64,000 bases of DNA. Source: Lactifluus volemus (lineage: Eukaryota; Basidiomycota; Agaricomycetes; Russulales; Russulaceae). The notes under the pieces were generated by a model, which did not search any database, was not told where the DNA came from, and was given only the letters and a program-made list of their open reading frames with translations. Each line of letters starts with the position of its first letter. Position 1 is the first letter of the stretch. This document shows, piece after piece, positions 1-9,426 of this stretch. The translations under genes were made by a program, and so were the position numbers. Location of the stretch: NCBI GenBank assembly GCA_022376515.1, contig WTXI01000034.1, forward strand, positions 186,001-250,000, in the 5' to 3' direction.

Positions 1-2
1 CC

Positions 3-110
3 GCTGCTGTCGGCATCGTGCTTACCTACGCTCTCGTCTTTTGGCTCCTCAGCGCCCGCACGTGGTTTACGGGTCCCGTCAGGCAGGAGCGTGCCGAGAT
101 GTGTTTCTGA
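3..110 (+). CDS. C-terminal end of a probable amino-acid permease (5' part outside window)
   Basis: The frame starting at base 3 is open from the window edge to a TGA at 108-110 and encodes about 35 residues. It reads as a final membrane helix (IVLTYALVFWLLSA) followed by the short cytosolic tail RTWFTGPVRQ. That helix plus an R-x-WF-x-GPV tail is how many fungal APC-superfamily amino-acid/GABA permeases end, so this is probably the last exon of such a plasma-membrane or vacuolar transporter. Only the tail is visible, so substrate and family are inferred. A different polytopic transporter remains possible. Confidence 0.45.
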   Translation, partial: AAVGIVLTYALVFWLLSARTWFTGPVRQERAEMCF

Positions 111-702
111 CAGTATCAAAGATATGGTATATTACACAGGATAAATGATATGTCTAATCAGGATCGTATATCAATTGCTAGTTGTCCCTTCGATTTGGCT
201 ACTTTCCCGGCTCAGTTGCCTAAGAACCTCTTGGAAGGAGCATCACGCTTCTCGTGCTCGAGCTATGCGGCTGTCGGTTCTTACGCGTTTCTCCATGCGA
301 CAGGTGTGCTTCACTTTGACGAGGTGAAACTGTCTCGCGTAACAGCGACTTGCGGGGGCGTATGACGTCGCATTGTTGCTACTCCCAAAGCTCTCAGTGA
401 GTACAGTAAGATAAAGTTGGTTCTGATGCTGGATATCAGAACAGTATAGGAGAGAAGCAACTAAATTCATTAATGTGTGCCTATGTCCTATCTCACTTAA
501 TCAGTCGATCAATGCGATGGCGACGTCCATAAGGGAAAAGGTTGTTTAGCAGACTGGACTCCTGTAAGAGTGTCACGTGACTGAAAAAGTCTATCGAAAA
601 GTGGAAAGGGGCGCGGGTGCGGAAGTACCAGCGTCGTGTCTGTCAGCCACTTCAAGTTGTTTGATTATCACGTTCTTGTTCTCTTCCATTAATGTCGCCG
701 CC
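111..702. other. Intergenic stretch, nothing recognised
   Basis: This is the 3' flank of the permease fragment and the 5' flank of the gene at 703. Short overlapping frames occur on both strands but none has a domain, splice pattern or conserved copy elsewhere in the window. The last part (about 600-702) is a pyrimidine-rich leader that is echoed, in decayed form, at about 42500-42570 and 57290-57355 ahead of the relics of the same gene. Confidence 0.6.
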
Positions 703-1572
703 ATGGCAAACACGACTAGCTCAGAAACATCAGCGAGAAACTGGTCGGCAAGCGATCTACTCGCCCACAATATAACGGTTCAATGCCAAAGCGCTCCTGA
801 TTTCTTCGGTAGAGAGCCTGGTTCTATAGATCACATCGATCCCGACCTTCTTTTGCCTACAAACACCAGCTTTTCCAGCACTACCACCAATCTTTCTGAC
901 GATGCCTACCGGTTTCTTGCTCACCTATATCTGGCCTCTCATGAACATCCCTGCCAAAAGAGTACCATCGTTGACCTATCCAGAAGCATCTTGGACGCCA
1001 CTGGCTTCTGTGAGCGTGACATAGTCTCCAAGCGCGACCATGACATCCCGCATACATTTCGCGGATATCGGACAACGCGGGCGGATGTATGCCTCTTTCA
1101 TTTGACTAGTCACTCGATCCTTTTGGTCGTTCAAGTTGCGTGCGATGAGACGACTGACAACTCCGAGTCGGCCGATCCAGTACCTCAAGTCATTGCGGAA
1201 GCGATTGCCACCTTTCAGTATAACAATCGAACACGCGCTGCCTCAGGTCTTCCCATCCTTGACACCATGACGGTCCCATGCATTTCCATGGTGGGAACGA
1301 AGCCAACCTTTTACCTGGTCCCAGTGACCTCACAGCTCAGCACTTGTGTCATTTCGGGTCTATATCCATCACATCCTACAGTTGTACAATGTTGTCCTCT
1401 ACCCAGCCAACTCAGTATCTTTAAGGGCATGGAGGTCCTGGATTATCGTCGCGCCGCCCTGCAATATTTTGATGCATTCCGTGATCTAGCAAGGGTCAAT
1501 TGGACCAAATTCATTGATGGATATGTTAAAGTACGTTTCCTTGATTATAAGGAATTCGAAGTCTCAAACTAA
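703..1572 (+). CDS. PD-(D/E)XK-like basidiomycete family protein, catalytic motif degenerate
   Basis: A single open frame of 289 residues. ATG at 703 is chosen because it sits in an ideal context (GCCGCCATGG), it is the first ATG in frame, and the same start is recognisable in relics near 42573 and 57359. The core reads ADVCLF, then SILLVVQ, then PVPQVIAEAIATFQYNNR, then FYLVPVT. From memory this is the layout of a basidiomycete-expanded family with a restriction-endonuclease-like fold in which the strand ILLVVQ is followed by E-D-K. Here that position reads VACDETTDN, so the lysine of the active site is absent. Seen: the motifs and the missing lysine. Inferred: nuclease fold and loss of activity. 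A splice near the 3' end (a GTACGT follows GYVK at about 1529) could change the last 13 residues. It may be a young pseudogene. Confidence 0.5.
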   Translation: MANTTSSETSARNWSASDLLAHNITVQCQSAPDFFGREPGSIDHIDPDLLLPTNTSFSSTTTNLSDDAYRFLAHLYLASHEHPCQKSTIVDLSRSILDATGFCERDIVSKRDHDIPHTFRGYRTTRADVCLFHLTSHSILLVVQVACDETTDNSESADPVPQVIAEAIATFQYNNRTRAASGLPILDTMTVPCISMVGTKPTFYLVPVTSQLSTCVISGLYPSHPTVVQCCPLPSQLSIFKGMEVLDYRRAALQYFDAFRDLARVNWTKFIDGYVKVRFLDYKEFEVSN

Positions 1573-2189
1573 TGATATCTCAATACCCCCCAGATCGGAC
1601 AAAGTGTTTCTGATACGAAGGCTTAATCTTTCCTTAAAATTTGTACAGTAGTCACAGTCTTAGTACACGCTCGAGAGAATAATTTTTCGGAACTATCGTC
1701 AGTGTCATTTTCAACGGAAGTGGAGTCATCTGCATGGGCGAGGGCTAGAACAGGAGGCGCAAGGAGTTGAACGAGCACTGCACCGCGCCCTCACCTCGTG
1801 CGAGCGGCAAACCGGCGCTTGTACATCATATAGTCATGCTCAATTCCAGAGATATTCACTCAATATGGGACAGGTTGGAAAAGGAGCATGTGAAGACGGA
1901 GGAAAGCGTAGAGACGTCAAAGAGTCGTCTTGAGGGTGCACAAAAACAACATTAGCCTAGGACTGGGAGGCATGGAGGAAAGCGGGTTCAGTGTGCCCCA
2001 AACGAGAGCTCATTCATATAAGGAGGATAAAGTACTGCGTATAGGGGTGCTGTTGCTATGGCACTACTACTACCCTCTAGACTCTGCCCACTGCGCTTCT
2101 GCCAGTGCCCGTCCCCATGCTCTAGCGCAGACACCACCACTACAGAGGCAGCCGCAGCCGCCTCGCGGGGAGGGGCGCGGCGCGGAGAC
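1573..2189. other. Intergenic stretch, no gene supported
   Basis: Short overlapping frames only, including a proline/glutamine-rich stretch near 2100-2200 that is GC-rich on both strands and therefore open by composition. No splice-consistent model or conserved copy elsewhere in the window. Confidence 0.55.
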
Positions 2190-3480
2190 TTTGAAAAGCC
2201 ACTGAAAGGCGATGAAGAAGCGGAGTTGTCTCTGCGTTAGCATCTCATTGGAACGCACATTCCGGGTTGTGAAACGCAAACAGGTAGAGACTGGGGACGG
2301 GCTGTCCTAAGTTTCGGAAGGAGTTTGACGTGCGCAGCTAGAGGACGAATACGGATCGTTCGTTCACTATCTTCGCCTTTACCCAGAAAGCCAAGCAATG
2401 ACGGGAACGGGGTCTATTCCTTCTCGCTGTCAGCTCCCGGACGTCGCTCCGTGGGCATTAGCCTTGCTGATCCTGCGCGACTGACCATCCTTCAACTTCG
2501 GGCTCTCAAACAGTTCCCGCGAGGGCGTACTCCTGTGGGCCGGAGTCGCACCGCCAAGACCAACCACTGCAAATGCCCCTCGAAACCACCTGCGGGGTGC
2601 TACCCAGCTGTCGTCGCCTGCGTCGTCCAAGGCTCGCAAAGCATAAGCCAAAATCTGTATACTTTCAGCACGCGTTGCAGAGTACATCCTTTTCAGGCCC
2701 ACCCCGCCGGTGCTGCGGATGTCAGAGTTACCACTGAATCTCGAGGTCGCACGACCTAGTTCCGCCTCCTCCCAATGTGTGCGGGGCCCACAGAACTCTG
2801 CGCACTCATACCTGCTGAATATCCAGAGGCCGAGCCCGGGTCTGCGCAAATGGTGTTGAGTTGAGAGAGAAAGAGAGAGGGGGGAAGAAGCATGAGCAGG
2901 AGGATGGGTATCCTCCAGGCTTCTCTGTCGCATCGCGCAATGACCAAGCCTACGCGTGGGAGGAGGGTCACGATCGTCCGGAGGTCCTGAGCGTAAAATA
3001 TGTGGATGGGCAGGATGAGAGGACAACCTGAACGGAAAAAATTGTCGTCTAGGGGGAAAGCAAGGGAACAAAACGGGGAATTCACGAAGGCGCCAAAAGA
3101 GTCGATGAGCTCAAAAAGCCTCGTAGCCAATAAAAACGCCGAATATCCAAACTATCTAGAGTCTGATGTGGACGTCAGTGCCCAAGAATGAGTTACGACC
3201 AGAGCCGGGCACTCTGGGGGCGTCGGGTTTCGGGAACTTTGGGAATTTGCTACTCTAGCAACTTCTACAAACGCGCGTCTCGTCCTGCAAGGGATGTCGA
3301 AAAAGAGAGGGAGGGAGGCTCACTGATCAAGATAAGGACGGTATTGAAGGCGGGAAATATTTGTATCGGGACGTGGGCAAAGACGACGATAGGAAACACA
3401 TAAAAGTGGAGGTGAGACTTCCCGGACAGATAGTGCACGTTCAGGACGTTCAGGACTCGGAGTAATGAATGACCACTACC
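2190..3480 (-). pseudogene. Membrane-protein gene relic, copy J (5' end faces NLR1)
   Basis: Reading the reverse strand from about 3470 down, this stretch lines up piecewise with the fuller copy at 50302-54222. The second-exon region (about 3300-3420) is followed by the block corresponding to FPNPDAPGVPGSG (3180-3245), a serine-rich loop (2820-2990), the ECTLLRVLEAYEF-type block (2640-2700), the GDGGNGI-type block (about 2400) and part of the acidic/low-complexity tail (2200-2330). No frame stays open across these blocks and the order is kept, so it is a decayed copy rather than a gene. Its 5' end points away from NLR1, about 650 bp from the NLR1 start, the same head-to-head arrangement seen at the other four NLR genes. 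Confidence 0.6.
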
Positions 3481-3985
3481 TGAACCTTATGATAGCGTAG
3501 GTTTCGAATCCTCTCTGATCAGACCCTCTTTCTAGTCACTCCGTTTTTCTCGCTCAATTCCCACTTAACAACCACAAAATGTGGTTAACTGTATCTAGGA
3601 CAGACCATATGTGACCATATTCAAATCACACTTAGCACCAGTGTTTGCACCAGCAGGGTTGTCATGATGCTGGATCGGACCCGGGGATCAAATGAAACAG
3701 CATCTGATTTCAAGCAACGCCTGATGCAATGTGGGAAAGTCCTCCCTATTTTGGAAGGTCAGGCGGTGCGTCTTCCCAATGATTCGCACACCCAAAAATA
3801 GCTAGCTTTGCGTTCGTCATGTGTAGTACATTGATATACACGTGATGCAAAACCTCGGATTCATCTGATGTCTGATGGTGGCTGATGAGGCGATGAGGTG
3901 ACAGGTTGATGCTGACAACCCTGAGACAAGGGGCTCCTCTATTCTCGATAGTGAGCGCTACCTGTCAACCCGTCTTAGCACACCG
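3481..3985. other. Spacer between membrane relic and NLR1 promoter
   Basis: No coding signal. This is unique upstream DNA of NLR1; the sequence shared with the upstream regions of the other NLR genes begins close to 3990. Confidence 0.5.
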
Positions 3986-3987
3986 GC

Positions 3988-4136
3988 AGCTGAGAATAAA
4001 ACGCTTTCCAAAAGTATGGGCAGGGCAGGCTGTGCACCTGTTCTACACACTAATATAAGGGCTACCCTGATCCAGCGTTGCCCAACAACGGCCCTATAAT
4101 CCCCTGCAAACGTCGAGCAGCACACCTCCTGGCACC
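3988..4136 (+). promoter_or_regulatory. NLR1 promoter/5' leader with family-wide conserved block
   Basis: A block beginning GCTGAGAATAAAACGC and continuing through TTTCCAAAA to GGGCTGTGCACC is found 110-170 bp ahead of the start codon of all five NLR genes (near 3990, 15479, 28043, 43429 and 58216) while the surrounding bases differ more. A TATA-like TAATATAAGG lies at about 4051-4060, between the block and the start codon. The conserved block is the best candidate for the core promoter and transcription start of the NLR family. Confidence 0.5.
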
Positions 4137-7100
4137 ATGTCCTCTACAACACCTTCCCCTTCTAACGTTCAGTTGATCTCCGAGGCCTTGTCCGACTATA
4201 CCAAGCAGACTGGGATAGACCTCACAAAAAACCCTTTCGCCAACCGGTTTCAGAGTTGTGACTCTGCCGAGGCTATTTCTGAGTTACTTCAAGACAGAGC
4301 AACGGCGTTCAAATCTTATCGAAACGAAAATCGCAATTTGATCAAGTGCCTTTACCCCATATTTCAGTTCATACGTGTGTTCTCTGGCACCCTTCGCTCA
4401 GGCCTCGTTCTCGTGAGTTCCGCCGAGTGGATGCCTTTTATAATGATAAATAACTTCGTCATCCTCAGGTGCCGTTTCCACCTGCGAACGCAATCTTTGT
4501 CGGTGTCGATGTCCTCCTCGAAGTATGCAACTCCTTTGCCTGAAATTGTATCTTCCTTAAATATGGGTCAATCAGGCAGTTTCCGGCGTCAGTACAAGCT
4601 ATGATGCGCTTATTCAGATCTTTGATCGTGTTGGCAATTTCCTCAAACGCCTCCAAATTTATGCCGAGATCCCGTTTACACCTCCGATGACCAATATTAT
4701 CGTCCAGATCATGGTCGAAATACTCTCGGTGCTCGCCCTAACAACAAAGGAGATAAAGCAGGGCCGTCTCAGTAAGCAGACCTTCCCTGAAAACTTTGTC
4801 ATTCCTGAACATTCTGCAGAGAAAACCGTAAAGAAAGTATTTCGAGAGAGCAAGATCGAAGCTGTCCTACAGAAGTTGGCCCGACTCACTGACGAAGAAA
4901 CTCGCATGGCCGCCGCACTGACGCTGCGAGAGGTTTCAGTAAGCAACGCAAAGGCAGCAATCAACGGTACGCGATACTTGCATCACTGCTTGCTTGACGA
5001 CTGAGCTGTACTCCTGTTAGACAGGAAGAAATCGATTTCAAGTTGGCTTTCCCCTCCAGATCCATCGAAAAATCATGTCACTGCGCGCAAAGATTGTCAC
5101 GATGGGACCACCACCTGGTTTGTCCAAGGTATCTTTGAGGAATGGAGAATGACAGGGTCCCTGTTGTGGGTCCATGGTAAACGTGTGTTTCTCTCTGACT
5201 TTCATTCCTACACCCGCTGATGACTGCTTGATATCCAATCACATAGCGGGCTCAGGGAAGAGCGTCTTGTGGTATGTGTCATACCAATCTTGTCATTCCA
5301 GCCTTATTCTAATTGTCGACCAGCTCCACGATCATTGATGCAGCGAAAGCCGTTTCCGACGCCGAGTCAGCCCTGACGGCATATTACTATTTCGATTTCC
5401 GAGATACCGCAAAGCAGGACATCCGTGGCCTACTCACTTCGCTCCTCACCCAGCTCAGCACCAAATCCGATCGCTGCAGCAGTATTCTTTCTGACCTTTA
5501 TTCAAGGCACGACTCTGGATCGCAACAGCCTGGTGATGATGCTCTCAAGCAATGTTTGGTGGAAATGCTGCAACTCCGTGACAATCCCACGATTTACATT
5601 ATCGTAGACGCTCTGGACGAATGTCCAAACACACCAGGAGTCGAGTCCCCTCGTGCACACGTCCTGAAACTTGTAAAGGAACTTGACAGCTTACGCCTCA
5701 CGACTCTTCGTCTTTGTGTCACAAGCCGTTTCGAATCCGATATCATACCCAATCTTGAGCCTTTGGCCTCCCACGTTGTGTGTCTTCACGAGCAGGATGG
5801 ACAAAAGGAGGCCATCAGCAACTATATCGAATTTGTTGTCAACTCGGACCAGTGGATGAAGAAAGGGAGAATTGAGGATAAACAAATGGTCATTGACACA
5901 CTTTTGCCAATGGCTGACAGAATGTAAGTTGTTACTTGATACAACCTCACAAGTTGTTAATGTGACGCATACAGGTTCAGATGGGTTGCTTGCCAGCTAG
6001 AAGCGCTGCGGGATTGCCTCCCAGCAAGTCTTCGTGATGCTCTGCGTGAATTACCCAAAACTTTGGATCAGACGTACGAGCGTATTCTGCAAGGGATTAA
6101 ACCGAGAAACCGGGAATTTGCTCATCGGCTTCTGCAATGCATTACTGTGGCGATTCGTCCTCTTCGTCTCGAGGAGCTCGCAGAAGTCCTTGCGATTCGC
6201 TTTGAGGCCGGAAAGCCCCCAGAATATCATTCCGATTGGCGCCTGGAGGATGCTCAAGAAGCAGTTATACTCGCGTGCTCAAGCCTAATCTCTGTTGTCA
6301 GCTTCAAGGGATCACGAATCGTCGAGTTTTCCCATTTCTCCGTAATGGAGTTCTTCATATCCGATCGCCTTTCCCCAGATTTCTCCCTCTATCGTATCCT
6401 TCCCCAGCCAGCCCATACAATTCTCGCACAAGCCTGCCTCTGTGCTCTACTCCGACTAGATGGCCAGGTCGACAAACACAACATGAAGGATTTCCCACTT
6501 TCCATCTATGCCGCACAGCACTGGGTCATGCATGCTCAATTCGAGAATGTGTCCTCAAACATTCAAGAACTTATGGAGCACCTATTTGACCCCAACAAGC
6601 CACACTTCGCGACATGGGTGTGGATATTCAACATCGATCAGCCTTGGGACTGGGTGAAACACATGTCGAGCGAGCGGCCGACGCAACCAGAAACACCCGG
6701 GTTATATTATGCAGCGCTGTGCGGTTTCCAAGGCATTCTGGAACACCTGATCGCGAGCTGTCCGCAGGACATCAATTCCAAGCGAGGCACCCACGGCGCT
6801 CCATTACACGCTGCTCTGATAAAGGGCCATTTCGAGATCGCACTGGTATTGCTTGAGCACGGTGCAGATGTGAATGCCCTAGACCATTCGCGTATGAGCC
6901 CTTTGACCTACGCGACAGTGAGGGGACGTCATGACATTGTGGAGTTTTTATTGATCCTAGACTCAAATGACAATATGCAAAATAACCGCGAGGTCCCAAC
7001 GAATGCCCTGGCAGCGTCAGGGAATGAAGAAGTGGAGGTTGGGCGAGCATCGGTGCGGTATGGCCTAGATGGTAGCTCACGTGACAACGCCGAAGGCCAC

Positions 7101-9329
7101 ATCCCATTGAATCCATTGATAAGCGCTTCAGCCTTTGGCCATCTAGAAACTGTGCAGCTGCTACTCAAGCACGGGGTTGCTGTCAACTCCTATGACAATG
7201 TTGGCCAGACCCCATTGATCGCTGCTTCAAGATCTGGCCATCTGGATACCGTGCGGCTGCTACTCCAGCATGGGGCTGCTGTCGATTCCCACGACAAGGC
7301 TGACCAGACCCCATTGATCCTCGCCTCACGATTAGGCTATCTGGATGTTGTGCAGTTGCTACTCCAGCATGGGGCTGCTGTCGACTCCTGTGAAAATGAA
7401 GGCAGGACCCCATTGATGGCAGCTTCGCTACATGGCCATCTGGATAGTGTGCAGTTGCTACTCCAGCATGGGGCTGCTGTCGACTCCCGTGACATTAACG
7501 GCCGGACCCCATTGATGTTGGCTTTGAAAAGTGACCACCACCAGCAGGATATCGTGCAGCTACTACTCGAGAATGGTGCTGCTGTCGACTCCCGTGACAA
7601 GAATGGCTGGACCCCATTGATGTGCGCTTCAAAAGTTAGCCCTCTGGATACTGTGAAACTACTACTCCGGCATGGGGCTGCTGTCCACTCCCATGACAAA
7701 GATGGCCATACCCCATTGAGGATGGCTTTGGAAAATGACCACCACCGGCAGGATATCGTGCAGCTACTACTCGAGAATGGCGCTGCTGTCGACTCCCGTG
7801 ACAAGAATGGCTGGACCCCATTGATGTGCGCTTCAAAAGTTTGCCCTCTGGATACTGTGCAGCTACTACTCCAGCATGGGGCTGCTGTCGACTCCCGTGA
7901 CAAAGATGACTATACCCCATTGGTGATGGCTTTGGAAAATGGCCACCACCGGCAGGATATCGTGCAGCTACTACTCGAGAATGGCGCTGCTGTCGACTCC
8001 CGTGACAAGGATGGCTGGACCCCATTGATGTGCGCTTCATTGTCTGGACATCTGGATACCGTACGACTGCTACTCCAGAATGGCGCGGCTGTGGACATCG
8101 ACGATGGAAAACACGGTTTCACTTCATTACATTGTGCATCAGCAAGAAAACATCTCGACGTTGTACAAGAGTTACTGGATCACAATGCATCTCTCGATAT
8201 TCGCACCACTGTCCTGTGTGGAGCAACTCCCTTGCATTTTGCATCTTTCTCCGGAGACCTCGACGTTGCGCGCTTCTTGATTGAGCGTGGTGCAGACATG
8301 AATTCCAGAGACGACCGGGGCAGGACCCCATTACACTTCGCGGCCCAATCTGGACACCTCAGCATCGCACAGCTATTACTCCACCCACCGCATGTCATAT
8401 CAGCTACTAGTAGTGGTTATTCTGACGTTGCGCAACTCCTCATCCAGCCTGATGCTGACCTTGAAACTCGTAACGAATGTGGACCTATTACCGATCTCAA
8501 AGACAAGGATGGTTGCACGCCGTTGCATCTAGCAGCAGGAAAGGGGCACCTTGGTATCGTCAAACTTCTAGTTGATTCAGACGCGGATATCAACACAAGA
8601 AATGCTAACGAGGGGAAACCGCTAGATGTAGCCGTTGCAAATGGGAAACCAGACGTGGCGAGCTTCTTGGCGGAGCTGATGGGAGTGGACGACATGGATT
8701 ATCCCACGTTGGCCTGCAGAGAGGCACTGGCAGCACTGGATACAAACTCGGAATCACAAGACAGTAAATCCGATGTTATGGAACCATCACCCAGCAGTGG
8801 GGACGCGGAACACGCAACGTTTCTTGACGCCGAGAAGACTTCGTTATTTGCCGCATCTGAAGAGGGGAACCTCAACATGGTACGGTTGTTACTCAGCCGT
8901 GGCGGGAATGTCAATGAACAGGATCATGGACTTAAAGAAACTCCGTTGCATGCCGCATCAAGAAAAGGAAGACTTGAAGTTGTGACGTTGTTAATTCAGC
9001 ACGGTGCGGATGTGAATTCCCGGGACAGGCTTGGGAATACGCCGTTGCACTGGGCATCATTGCACGCGCATTTGGATGTTATGCGGGTGTTACTTGACCA
9101 GGGCGCCGATGTGAACGCAGCAACGTCTGAATTCTTTACTTCCGTGTACAACGCAGCCATCAGTGGTTGCCTCGAGGTTGTCGAGCTGTTGATAGAAAGG
9201 GGGGCAAATATTCATCTGCGGAATGGCAATGGCGAGACACCATACCAGGTAGTATTAGGCGCTTTCTGGTTGACCCCCTCGACCTCGGCGGCCATGGCAC
9301 GATTGTTGTTGGAGAATGGCGCGTGCTAA
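4137..9329 (+). CDS. NLR1: Goodbye-NACHT-ankyrin receptor
   Basis: Exons 4137-4412, 4469-4522, 4576-4771, 4820-4966, 5021-5182, 5247-5271, 5324-5923 and 5975-9329 give 4815 nt, 1604 residues, no internal stop; every intron is GT-AG and 48-64 bp. Residues 1-225 match the fungal STAND Goodbye-type domain (ALSDYTKQTGIDLTKNPF near the start, VGNFLKRLQIY further on). NACHT follows: Walker A VHGKPGSGKSVL at about 275-285, Walker B YIIVDALDEC near 378, then LRLCVTSR. From about 730 to the end are roughly 23 ankyrin repeats. Family role: an NTP-driven signalling switch in the cytosol, thought to act in nonself recognition or programmed cell death in fungi; the ligand is unknown. This is the most divergent of the five genes. 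It has three copies of a 68-residue double repeat at 7511-8120 and VTSRF where the others have VTSRP. Confidence 0.85.
7511..8122 (+). repeat. 204-bp tandem double ankyrin unit, three copies
   Basis: Copies begin near 7511, 7715 and 7919, a spacing of exactly 204 bp (68 codons). Each holds one 35-residue ankyrin unit with an unusual loop (LENDHHRQD type) plus one 33-residue unit (CASKV-PLDTV type; the third copy has SLSGHLDTV). The copies are nearly identical in DNA, which indicates recent expansion of a two-unit module inside NLR1. Confidence 0.8.
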
Positions 9330-9426
9330 GGTATGATCTAATATGATTTCACTATCCTGAGGCTGCTTACAGATTCGGATTTTCTCGTTGTACAGGTGTA
9401 AACGTAAATGTTACTAGTAACGACAT

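Noticed and set aside
5272..5323. Reading through intron 6 of the NLRs (LWYVSYQ in NLR1) as coding
   Set aside because: Read-through reaches a stop soon after in NLR1, and splicing gives GKSVLC joined to STIIDAAKAVSDAES in all five copies with the frame kept.
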